Origin: Cryptomeria japonica | Lineage: Eukaryota > Streptophyta > Pinopsida > Cupressales > Cupressaceae | Direction: 5' to 3' | NCBI RefSeq assembly: GCF_030272615.1 | Contig: NC_081410.1 | Location: 225,545,415-225,609,414, forward strand | DNA length: 64,000 nucleotides | Shown here: one piece after another, positions 1 to 10,215 of the stretch | How positions within the stretch are numbered: the first letter of the stretch is position 1 | Layout: the number at the start of each line of letters is the position of its first letter | Translations under genes and position numbers: made by a program | The notes under the pieces: generated by a model | Seen by the model: only the letters and a program-made list of their open reading frames with translations | Told to the model about the DNA's origin: nothing | Database searches by the model: none

Positions 1-133
1 CAAGATGAGAGCATACTCTCCTACCTTTATGCTTTTATTAAAGACACATAAGACAATGGATCATTCCATTTTAATTAATATCTAGGTGCCTAATTTAATA
101 AATGCACAATATTTGGTTGAATCAGCTAAGCAA

Positions 134-300
134 CCTGCAAAACAACTTGATTAGTAGTTTGAAAAATGGAGTCTTCAAAAAGCGTCTTCCAAAACAACTA
201 GATTAGTAGTTTGAAAAATGGATTCTTCAACAAGCGTCCTGCAAAACAACTTGATTAGTAGTTTGAAAAATAGTCTCTTCAACAAGCGTCTTGCAAAAGA
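134..300. repeat. 52-bp tandem repeat, three copies
   Basis: Three head-to-tail copies of a unit of about 52 bases are visible. The anchor 'aaaacaact' recurs near 139, 191 and 243, each time followed by 'gattagtagtttgaaaaat' and a 'cttcaa.aagcgt' tail. Copies differ by a few substitutions. No ORF spans it. Bases 1-133 before it show nothing I recognise apart from one short match to the repeat at 764-1200. Confidence 0.85.
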
Positions 301-763
301 CAACAAAATGACAAAAATATTATTTTATTTTTTATTTTTTGGGAATAAGTAGAAAAACATGAATAAAAACTTTTTTACTAATGACAAATGTGGATTTGGA
401 GGAAGCTTTGATGGGTAAATGGGGTTTGACTAGGTTTTTGCCACTTTCCAAGGGATAAGCAAGCAAAAAATGGGGATTTTAGAGGAGAGATGAAGGAATA
501 GGAAACTTTGTCCAAGAGGGACAAAGAAGCAAAAGTTGGAGATGGATAATATGGGAAAAATTTGGAGGTGATTAGATAAAAGGGGAAGGAGTTATGGCAA
601 CCCTAAAAATAGAGGAATGTGGGATTTTGGGCTTCAAAAAGTGGATTTTTGGGATAAGGCCCCCAAGGAAGGAAATGTGGAAAATGGAAATGCGGAGAAT
701 CTAGTGAAGTTTGAAGGAAAATGGAGTTAAGATAAAGAAGATATGGTGAAAAAACCCTAGATT
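301..763. other. No recognised feature
   Basis: Purine-rich, AT-rich spacer without a usable ORF. I see nothing that identifies it. It may be interior sequence of the minus-strand LTR element whose LTR lies at 1439-2519. Confidence 0.5.
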
Positions 764-1200
764 TAACAGAGCAGACAGTCGCACTAAACAGAATTAAAAA
801 AAAATGTCAAAGGTCCAGATTTCTGATTGTCTAGATAGACAAGAGCATACTCTCCTACTTTCACACTTTCCTACGGTCAGACAGATTATGATTAAACAGA
901 GCAGATAACAGGAAATGAAAAGAAAATGTAGACTACAGGTAGTGCCTAAAAATTTTAGACAGATTAACAGAGCAGACAGTCACACTAATCAGATGGAAAA
1001 GTGCCAAAGGTATGGATTTCTGATTGTCTAGATAGACAAGAGCATACTCTCCTATTTTCACACTTTCCTATGGTCAGAGCATACAGTCGCACTAAACAAA
1101 ATTAAAAAAAAAAAGTGCCAAAGGTCTGGATTTCTAATTGTCTATATAGACAAGAGTATACTCTCCTACTTTCACACAGATTATAATAAAACAGAGCAAA
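764..1200. repeat. Degenerate tandem repeat, three copies, with a small palindrome
   Basis: Three copies start near 764, 966 and 1078. Each runs from 'cagacagtcgcactaa' through 'tgattgtctagatagacaa' to 'gcatactctcctactttcacac'. Each copy contains the near-perfect palindrome TTGTCTAGATAGACAA (7-bp arms). The phrase 'agagcatactctcctac' also occurs at the start of the window, so an older copy was probably there. Spacing is irregular, so this is a dispersed local duplication rather than a regular satellite. Confidence 0.75.
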
Positions 1201-1438
1201 TAACAGATCAGATAATAGATCAAATAACAGAGTTATCATGTTGAAACTGAAATAGAAACAGAAAAGAAACAGAATGAGGAGGAGCCAATGCGCAGAAATA
1301 CAGAGCTGCTATTCTAGAACCTGCGAAAAAGATATATATATATATATTTTGCAGTCGTGCTATTCTGGAACCTGCATCTCACAACTCACAAAAACTTAAA
1401 AAAAATTAGTTCTTAGGGACATGGGTCCCACCGGGCAT

Positions 1439-2519
1439 GCCAAAATGAAGAGGTGAAAACATATTAGAAGGTCAAATGATCAAAAACATAACGAAATAAA
1501 CATGCAAAATGCTAAAATATCATAAAAAGACCATTTCACCTTGCTATTTTACCTTCTCCTTCGGATTGAGCTTGATGAAGTGAAGGCGCCCCTTGATAAT
1601 GCTCCACTTGATGTGCTCCTTTGATTGCTGGATGTGGATGGCTCTCCAATGTTGTGCACAAATGGAATGGATTTGGAAAATGATAAGGATGAGATGATCA
1701 AGTTGCTAAGATGATTTCCTGGGCTCAAAAGGGCAGCATAAGCTTACTAGATTTTGAGATGTTTTGAATGAAGGGATGGAGCCCTTTATTTATAGGAAGA
1801 GGAGAGAAAAAAGGATGGCTAGGATGGATTCGAGATGAATGGCTAGGATTTACTTGTGAACTCACACAAGGTCCAAGAGAGGGTGTGGAGACCAAGAAAT
1901 ATGTCTTAAAGGCATTTCGTATCTCCACACTCCACAAGGTCCATTGGAGGAATTAAAAATTCACCAAAAAAGAATATCATGGGGATTGGAGGAATAAAAA
2001 AGAACTAAAAATTCTTTGGGAGAGGGGATGCCTGGAGGAATGTGAGATTTCAAAAATCTTACATTCACCTAGGAAAAGAGTATTTAAAAGCAAGGAGTTG
2101 ACTTTGTGGCTAATAATGTTGATTAGCCATTAACGATTCATTAAGAGGGGGATTAGAGGAAATGTTAGGTGGGATTAGGATAATATGACTAGGAGAGAGA
2201 ATGAGTGGAGGGAATAAAAAAAAATTAGAAGAATAATGTTAAGTGAGTTTAGGGAGTTTCTAGAAGAATTTATTAGGTTAATGATGAATTAAGAAGATGA
2301 TTTGTAGGAATCATGTAGGTTAACTAATTAATTGAAATTAATTAGCTAAGAGGAAGAATAAAGAAAGGGATTGATTTATTAAATAAATCAATCACATGCT
2401 ATAGTGACAATATTAATTATATTTAATTAATATTGAGGAGAATTTGAATTAACATAATTAATTGATTAATTATGTGAGGAAATAAAAATAATAAAAATAA
2501 TTATTTTTAAGTGTCTACA
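1439..2519 (-). mobile_element. LTR of K-family retrotransposon (minus strand)
   Basis: Read on the minus strand the segment starts TGTAGACACTTAAAAATAA at 2519 and ends near 1439 in TTTTGGCA, so it has TG...CA ends. Next to the inner end, on the minus strand, comes GCCCGGTGGGACCCATG, a plausible primer-binding region (about 1422-1438), which would make this the 5' LTR with the interior to the left. It shares with copies at 5.3-7.1 kb and 62.6-63.1 kb the 'tttataggaagagg'-type block followed by AT-rich 'ttaattaa' runs. No protein can be assigned to the family here. The right boundary is well supported and the left is approximate. Confidence 0.55.
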
Positions 2520-3389
2520 GTGAGGATCCACGACAAAATAGGGCAAGCTTGTAACTTCCTCAGTTGCGGTAGATGCTTAGTTGTGCTACAATGAAATGTC
2601 ATCCTTTCAGTGACTATTAGTTTAGCTTTCTTTTGTGTTATTTGAATGGTTTCTTTCACTGAAGTGAAAGTAAATGTTATTTGTTAATTATGTAAAAACT
2701 ATGGCCTGGTGGCTATTTAAGCTGAAAAGCTTGCCTTTAAACGGGTTCTAAAACTGTGATTTTAGAAACAATAGAAAAAAAATGTATACGAATTGTGGGA
2801 AATGAAATAATGGCTGATTATTAATGGAATGTTGTGATATCTTCGAATCTGTGCATTCTGAGATTCACAATTCTTCTTAGGTTGTTATGTGGGCATAATT
2901 TAATCTGATAATCAGTTATCTTTGCATTTCCTTTCGGTTCATATTTCTTATAGATTGTTGGAAGACTCACATGGTGTTAATCTTCTTGATCCCCCTTGCC
3001 CTGTGGGGTACAAGAGAGTCTCAATTAAGCTACTAGTTTCTCTTGCTAAGTTACCATTGTGTTTTTGAATGTATGCAGTAAATATATATTAATCAGGTTC
3101 TGTGAACTCCTCTTTGAACAATTTCTCAGGAAAATTTAAGCGTTTATTTGTGCTGATGGATAAATGTTGAAGCCTTTTCAATACTTTCTAGTTAAAAGTG
3201 TTACTAAAATCAATTGTACAGTTAATTCATTGTAAATCATATGAGGAGCTGCCCTCTAATGCTAAGGTTGAATTATCATTAATTCTTCCAACTATTGGTA
3301 TAGTTGTTTCTTTCTAAAGGGTGAATCAGAGTCATATTTTGTTTTATATTAAGATTTCAGAAAAGAGACAAATCTATTTACCAACAGTA
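2520..3389. other. Unassigned spacer
   Basis: About 870 bases of mixed-composition sequence between the K LTR and a truncated copia end. It contains no ORF over 60 codons and no repeat shared with the rest of the window that I could find. It reads like low-copy intergenic or intronic DNA. I cannot tell which. Confidence 0.4.
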
Positions 3390-3787
3390 GCAGACTAATT
3401 TCATGGTTGAGCAAGAAACATAGTTGTACATCACTATCAACAATTGAATCAGAATATGTTGCAGCAACAACTAATTGTACATGGGTATTATGGATTAAGC
3501 AAATGTTGAAGGACATAAAGGTAAAATGCAAGGAATCTATAACTTTTTACTGTGATAATATGGCAGCAATTGATATATCAAAGAATCTGGTATTTCACTC
3601 AAAGATTAAACATGTTTCTATCAAATTTAATTTTCTGAAAAAGAATGTTGAAGCAAAAGAAGTGAAATTGGTTTATGTGAATACTAAAGAACAGATTGCA
3701 GATATTTTTACGAAGCCTTTGCCTAAGGACACTTTTGAATATCTCAGAGAGCAGCTTGGAGTTCTTCCCCCACTGGTAGAGACTTAG
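3390..3787 (+). pseudogene. Ty1/copia pol 3' end: RNase H C-terminal part
   Basis: The frame reads S-W-L-S-K-K-H-S-C and then the copia RNase H block: STIESEYVAA, a CDN metal-binding motif in 'FYCDNMAAIDISKN', 'KHVSIKFNF', 'VKLVYVNTKEQIADIFTKPL' and a terminal 'GVLPPLVET' before the stop at 3785. This is the last 130 or so residues of a polyprotein that normally exceeds 1200. Homology stops abruptly upstream of about 3390, so the element is 5'-truncated. The terminal residues match those of element A (ending LPVET), so the two are related families. No stop codon interrupts the remaining piece. Confidence 0.9.
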
Positions 3788-4123
3788 ACAGTTGATGTTT
3801 GTCATCAACCGACAAAATTAACAGAGAAATATTTTATTCTGACTTTGATGAGGAGAGCTACTTCTCAGGGGGAGTAGTTGGTATTTTGTATTTATATTCC
3901 ATTTTGTATTGCTTTGGCATTTGATGTCAAAGGGGGAGAGATATTATGGAAAAACATATTATCTTTTGGGAGAGATTATTCCTAGGGGGAGAGATATTAT
4001 GTATTTTGATTTCTGGTTAATGATCTCTTTGGGAGATTGTTGGTTTTTGGTTTTTGGCATTTCTGTTTCGGCACTTTGATGGTTTTTCCATCTTGTGTTG
4101 CCATCAATGCCAAAGGAGGAGAT
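3788..4123 (+). promoter_or_regulatory. copia 3' untranslated zone with repeated polypurine tracts
   Basis: Between the pol stop and the LTR lie four purine tracts: 'cagggggagtag' (about 3867), 'aaagggggagaga' (about 3930), 'agggggagaga' (about 3984) and 'aaaggaggagat' directly before the LTR at 4124. The last one is the expected polypurine tract that primes plus-strand synthesis. The others are near copies embedded in partly duplicated 'ttggtattttg' and 'gatattatg' phrases. The same arrangement occurs in element A at 13125-13480. Confidence 0.7.
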
Positions 4124-5164
4124 TGTTGGTATTTTGGATATGTTGATATGGTTCTGTCATTGATGTCAACACTTGTTAACACTTGTCAACACTTATCAGC
4201 ACTTGGATATCTTTGGTTTTGTCGACCGACATGTTAGTGACTTATGCACAGTCACCGGTATTTGGTTCACCAGCAGGTTATATTGTTCACCGACACTTGG
4301 AATGACTTGGAGACTAGCTGGTTATGTTGAAGACATTATTTGATCACTTGGTTTTGGTGATTTGGTTATTGATCTATTCGGGTTTTCATATTTGTTGTTA
4401 CCAGCAAGCATATCTATTCCAGATCAACATGACACTTTATGGAGATGACTTATTATTATTGTAAATGCATTGAGCTGACATCATGCATTGGATATTGATT
4501 CATTTGTAATTGATTTTATTGTAATATCTCTTAGTGAGTCGACCTACTCAATTGGTCTTAGGTTATGGTATAAATGTAAGATCTCATTTGTGAGATTAAT
4601 ATAGGATTGAAATGGTAATGTAAGGAAGTGCAAATATGCGAAAATAAGCAGAGCTATACATGGAGACATCATTTAAAGATTGAAGGAAGGTTTTGAGAAG
4701 ATAATCAGAGCTTAACCGGTACTGAATCTAGCATATGAAGATGCTACTTTGAGTAGTACATTATCATTGGATTTAACCATCCAATTGTAGTTAGTGTGAC
4801 TCCCATTTTGTGTTTGAGCAGTGAGCTCTAGGCAGTTGGCCTTTCTGCATGTGCAAACTCCATATTGTACACACATACTATCTATAGTAGTATCATTTGA
4901 TTGTGGTTAAGGCTTCCCACCATGGTTTTTCCCCTTACAGGGTTTCCACATACAAATATTTGTGTTATGTGTTGTGGATGTTATTTTCTTTTTGTTTCAT
5001 GCATTAATCTTTACCGGTACTACAATTAACTGATAAAACTATCTACCGACATAAAGTTTGGTTTACCGACATTAAGCATTAAGTTTTGGTTAAGTTAATT
5101 TTGGTTTGAATTTTTTGGACAACTGATTCACCTCCCTCCTCTCAGTTGTCTTCGGGATCTAACA
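4124..5164 (+). mobile_element. copia 3' LTR (family G)
   Basis: Starts TGTTGGTATTTTGG right after the polypurine tract and ends GGGATCTAACA, giving TG...CA ends and a length of 1041 bp. Inside are two phrases shared by all copia LTRs in this window: 'gtggttaaggcttcccacc' plus 'ggtttttccc' near 4910, and the U5 hairpin 'GACAACTGA' ... 'TCAGTTGTC' at about 5118-5150. The 5' LTR and most of the interior are missing. Bases 5165-5330 downstream are unassigned. Confidence 0.8.
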
Positions 5165-5330
5165 TGATAATTTTCTCCAGTATGATGGTGTTCTTCATAT
5201 TTTTGGCCGACCAGATGCTTATAGCATGTTGCAGATGTTCAATGCATAATTCTTGGAGTTGTTCATATTCGAGGCGTGTGATATGGGTTCATGCTATGTC
5301 TTGGTCAACATTGCTTAGTCCGCATTTGAT

Positions 5331-7136
5331 TTAATAAAATATTTCAATTAAATTAATTAATAGGAGGACATGAAATGAATTAAATAAATTAATCTTTTCA
5401 AATTAACTATTTAATAGAAGAATAATAATTAAATAAATATAAATATTTATTTATTTGCTCATAGCCATTTTTATGTGTATACATTTTGCCCCTCTTTGAA
5501 ATGATGTTGAGACAACATTATTTCAAAGATTAAATCAAGTCTCGATAATGCGCCTGATGGAGATAAAAAAATCCTGATTGTGTGCCCCCTTAGGAGATTG
5601 ATCGTAAAATTGTTGAAAAATTAAGATAAGCGATTAATCTCACAATAATTAAAAAGGTCCTTCAATTAAATTTATTTGTGAAAAATAAATAAAATTGCCC
5701 CACTTAAAGTATTAATTACCCTTTCAAATGGTAATTATAAAATTAACCTAGGTTATTTTATCCTCATTTGCATCCTTGTCAGCTTGTGGAGTGAAAACAA
5801 TTGTCTTGTTGAGCTGGCAAAATGGTGATTCTGTTCGAGAACCATCAATTTGAGTTTGTACTATGATAATGTGCCTGATGGAGATAAAAATATCGACTGT
5901 GTGTCCCCTCAGGAGATTGATCGTGAAATTGTTGAAAATTTTGGACAAGCGATTAATCTCACGATAATTGAAAATGTGTCGACTTGAATTTCATCTTCAG
6001 AATACTACCTACAGCATATTAGTCTCACAAAATATAAAGGAAATGCTACAGGAAATTGAAACTCAACAAATGAAACTACATGAAAAGAATATAAAATAAA
6101 AACATTATTACCTTCATAATTTAAGTCTCATTGTGTCCTAACTCCATTGTTCCTAGTTGTAGATGATTTGCTCTCAAACAAGCACTGGTAGCTTCCAAGA
6201 TGGCATATGAAGAATGGACTGATAGTTAACTGATACTATGATATGCAAATGATATTAAGCTAAAATGATATGAAAATGATTTATGCTCAAAAACTCTAAA
6301 ATGCTATTTGCTTCAAACAAAAACTCACAGATGCAAAATCAAGACTTCTAGATGAAAATATGATTAGCTATTAGTCTATTAGTTTCAAAATGGCTTAGGA
6401 GACCTCTTTTTATAGATTTTTAAGTGCATGAGCTTAGGTGGCAAAGATCAACGATCATGATCAAATGTTGCAGATTGGATGGCTATGAGCAAGAAGTTGA
6501 AGGTTATGAGAAAGGGGGAAGGAGAAGACAAGTTTCACTCATCTCACCTTGACTGAGGAGAAGACTTGAGAGAATATAGGATAGTTGGAGAAGATGTAGG
6601 AATGAGAGGACAAGTGGACTCAAGTCCTCCTAAGATAGAGGGATGTTGGAGAGAATATAGAAGAAGGTTAAGAAATATGTGTACGTACACAATATTTCAT
6701 TTATTTTAGAAGTTGGAGATAAGTGGCTAATAAATGTTTTATTTATTTTAATTTTGTTGAATTAATTTAGCCACATGATGGATGAGTTGGAAAAGGAAAG
6801 ATGAAGTGGAGATGGAAAGATGAGTTGGAAAAGGGATTAAATAATTAAAAAATTATTTAATATTTGAGACTATGGGATAGAAGAATAACCTTTAAATATT
6901 AGATATTTAATTGACTGGTTAGAGGGATAATTAAATATTAGATATTTAATTAATTGATTAGAGGAAAAAGATTAATTAATTAATTAATAAAATATTTCAA
7001 TTAAATTAATTAATAGAAGGACATGAAATGAATTAAATAAATTAATCTTTTCAAATTAACTATTTAATAGAAGAATAATTATTAAATAAATATAAATATT
7101 TATTTAATTGCTCATAGTCATTTTTATGTGTATACA
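5331..7136 (-). mobile_element. K-family retroelement relic without coding capacity
   Basis: Two direct repeats of equal length (153 bp, 5331-5483 and 6984-7136) end in 'gtgtataca', the minus-strand LTR start TGTATACAC. After the left one comes 'ttttgcccctctttga', which on the minus strand is a polypurine tract (TCAAAGAGGGGCAAAA) directly preceding the LTR, as in the copy at 63102. The left LTR is truncated. The right LTR probably runs from about 6000 to 7136. The interior (about 5484-6000) has no ORF and carries a duplicated hairpin module. It could be a non-autonomous (LARD or TRIM-like) element or a deletion derivative. Confidence 0.55.
5543..5978. repeat. Duplicated hairpin module in K interior
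   Basis: The block 'gcgcctgatggagataaa' ... 'ccccttaggagattgatcgt' ... 'gcgattaatctcacaataatt' (5543-5655) recurs at 5863-5978 with about ten differences. Each copy can pair GAGATTGATCG with CGATTAATCTC as an 11-bp stem. The K copy at the right edge of the window (about 63213-63262) has diverged in sequence but still pairs GAGAGATTGAT with a matching TGATCTCTC arm. Confidence 0.7.
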
Positions 7137-8863
7137 GTTATATTCTTGTAATTAAGTGAAGTGTGTTGAGCTGACCTTGTTAATGTTGATTTCATGTATA
7201 AATAAGTGTAATATGTTTGTAATTGAGTGTGTCGTGTGTTAGACAGTTCAAATAACTGGAAGACAACTGAGAGGGGGGGGGTGAATCAGTTGTCACAGAT
7301 TATCGAAACCATTAGCAATTTAAACTTTAATACTGGAACCCAAAATATTAATACTAGAATAGCAGATAAACCAATTAAGCATAAACAATAATCATAGAAT
7401 AAATACCATTCACACAACACCAAGATTTATATGTGGAAAACCCGGTAAAGGGAAAAACCACAGTGGGAATCCTACCCACAATCAGATAATACTTCTGCAG
7501 TAAGTATGTGAATTACAATTGAGGGGCTTGCACTTGCTGGAAGGCCAATAGCCTAGAGAACACTGCTCATCACAAAAGGAGCCTCATTGACTACATAGAA
7601 ATTCATACTACAATCCAGAGAAGTGTTGAACTGCAAAAGATAGCATCTCCTATGCCTGAGTACAGTTTTGGTTTAAGCTCAATATCGGAGGACTAAATTC
7701 TCTTACATAAACCCAATTTGATCTCCAATTATTGACCAAATCCTCTGCGTGAATGATATTAAATTAGTCGCACATTACATTCCTTGACCATGACCTCTAG
7801 CAATAACCATGATTATCTACAATGAGATCTTACATCTATATATACAAAACCATTAACCATAAAAAATTAGGTCGTCCACCAGACAATAAAACAATTACAT
7901 AATTACAAACCATGTCGGCCTTAGACAAAACAAATAATGTCAACACATAAGACATCCCAGAAATACATAAATAGGTCCTATCCACACACTTCAGCAATGA
8001 TCTTCGTCTGCTAAGTCTTGAACATGATCATCAACAACATCCTGGAACTCCACTAGAAGCTGAACCAACACCACTTATGCAATTCATCAAAGATCTCCAC
8101 CAAAAGCTCTGTTAGTGATAACATCCGATCATCAGACCAAAACCAACTGACCAAATATGAGCATGAGTATCATGAACAAGCCAATTCCATCACCAAACTA
8201 TACCGGAGCCTATCAGATCATGCCAGATCCAAGTTAACCAGAAACCACTCAGCCTACCGAGACCAAAAGGGTGTCAGTAAAGCATCCAAACAACTAGTGT
8301 TGACATCAATGACAAAACATCAATGCAACACATAATCAATTCCACCAAATGGCCAACATCGTGAAGTGTATAGATGAGAATTAGAATGTATATGCGCTGA
8401 ATGTATACATCTTTTGGAGGAAGAGAAGAAGTGTGAGAAGGAGATAGTTCTTATGTGCTTAATGAGAACTATGACCAGGCATTAAGATATGCTATTTATT
8501 CAGTTCATGATCTTATGGATGTAATTTGAATCTGTTTGTAAGATAGCGAGTCTTCCCTAGGGTTGTAGCCCTTGTTGTTTTTGAGTAGTGAGCTCTAGAC
8601 AGTGTGCTTGAATGTATGGGCATTCCCATTGTAATATTTCATATACTTCTAACAAAGTATCATCATATTGTGGGTAAGTTCCCAACATTGTTTTTCCCTT
8701 GACTAGGTTTTCCACATCAAAAATGTTGGTGTTATGTGTGTTCTTAATGTGTTGTTGATTTATGATTTCATGCTTAATTATCATATCTGAGAATAAGTTT
8801 AATTTGTGCAAGTTTGTGAGACAACTGATTCACCCCCTCCTCTGAGTTGTTTGTCGATTATCA
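7137..8863 (+). mobile_element. copia LTR X, left-truncated and split by a solo LTR
   Basis: The two flanks of the solo LTR at 7237-8358 join into one sequence. It ends with the copia U5 signature 'gacaactgattcaccccctcctctgagttgt' at about 8819-8850 and a terminal '...ATTATCA' near 8863. The conserved phrase 'gtgggtaagttcccaacattgtttttcccttgac' is at about 8672-8705. The beginning (TG...) is missing: sequence of the K element abuts it at 7136. No pol sequence follows, so this is an LTR remnant only. Confidence 0.6.
7237..8358 (-). mobile_element. Solo LTR of copia family A
   Basis: The plus-strand sequence TGTTAGACAG ... GGCCAACA corresponds end to end to the LTRs of element A (11906-13124 and 32325-33542). 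It is flanked on both sides by the 5-bp direct repeat TCGTG (7232-7236 and 8359-8363), which is the target-site duplication. No interior is present, so the element was reduced by LTR-LTR recombination. By the orientation of element A the LTR is on the minus strand. Confidence 0.9.
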
Positions 8864-10215
8864 AGCTATTTCATCAAATGAATGCTTGAATGCACGAGTG
8901 CTAGGTATGGAGTCTTAGATCTAAAATGTATTTATATGATGCCTTATATATGGTTCCCTAGGTAAATTACCAATAAGGCTAACCTCCAACAATCAAGTGT
9001 AGCCATGAGGACAAAATTCCATTAGGGAAGGGGAGTACTTATTCACATTCAAATTGGGTCCACTTTAAGAGGGACCAGGGCATCTTGGGGGGGACCTGGT
9101 CCAAAACCAATTCGCTCCATATTCTAGTCCTCCAAAAATAGGACCAGTAGATGGGAAATCAGGAACAAGCAACCTCAAGATGGGGCCCCACCTACCAGTG
9201 TCAACAAGTGACATCAAGGTTGGAGTGAATGGAGCCAAAACAAGCCTAGGGGCAATGAAAATGGGACATGATAAATTAATGAGTACAAACATGAGGTATG
9301 AATTGTACCAGATATAATTTATGATGCTACACAATCAAACTCAACTACTTAATGAGTCAATGCCACTATTTACTTGTGTCAATTTAGTCAATTTCATATT
9401 TTACTCATCAATTTAATACTAATTAGTTAATTAAGTTAAATCTAAATCAAATTAGGTGAGCATACAATTAAATTAGTTTACTAAATATAAAGTTAGTTAA
9501 TCAAGATCAATCTAGTTAACTAGTCAATCACATTAGTTGACTAATCAACCGAATTAATTAACTCTAAATCAAATATTTCCTCCTCTACATTAATTAAATA
9601 ATCTTGGCCATTCATATCTACACTTAAAAATATTTAAACCTACTATCCTTTCAAGAATTTGAGGGCTATCTTGATAATCTTTTTTTTCCTAATATCTAAA
9701 TCTTGCCATTGTCATGTTGTTGAAAAACATACATAACAATTGAACATCCACAATCCTTCTTTGAAGCACAAGGAAATCTACATCACACTCCATCTAAATT
9801 TTTAATGTATTTGAAGTAACAATTTTAATTATTGTTTTAAATGTGTATAGTATCTTAAAATTGGTATTTTTTAATTTCTACAAATGTTAACATGAAATAC
9901 ATAAATCCTCTCCCTTTTCATTCACCAAGATCTAGGCATGGGAAAAGTAAGAGTATACAACAATTAGGTCACTAACGTACTAGCGACAAGCCAAATAGTT
10001 CTATATTATATGTAATATGAAGAATTTAAACAATTAACTATCTCTAATTAACATTGCTATCCAATATAGCATAATTATTTCTACACCTAAATAGCATGAA
10101 GTACCTGCAACTTCTCTCCTCTTTCTCTCTCTATTTTTTGAATTTTTTCCATAGAATCTACCATGGAGAGGGGTCCTGCCCCCCTCTTGCTCCACTTGTA
10201 CCCCCCCCCCCTCCC
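8864..10215. other. AT-rich spacer
   Basis: No gene is seen. Bases 9390-9600 are built from short 'tagttaattaag' and 'tcaatctagttaac' variants, a degenerate simple repeat. Bases 9000-9340 are less AT-rich and have a 'gggaccagggcatc...ggacctggtcc' stretch with some dyad symmetry around 9080-9110, but no coding similarity. Confidence 0.5.

Noticed and set aside
2520-3389. Possible host exon near 2520-2600 ('gtgaggatccacgac...')
   Set aside because: Only a short open stretch, no clear splice pair and no protein similarity that I recognise.
9065-9334. 89-codon open frame on the minus strand
   Set aside because: No domain, no splice context and no similarity to other elements in the window; consistent with chance in a less AT-rich patch.
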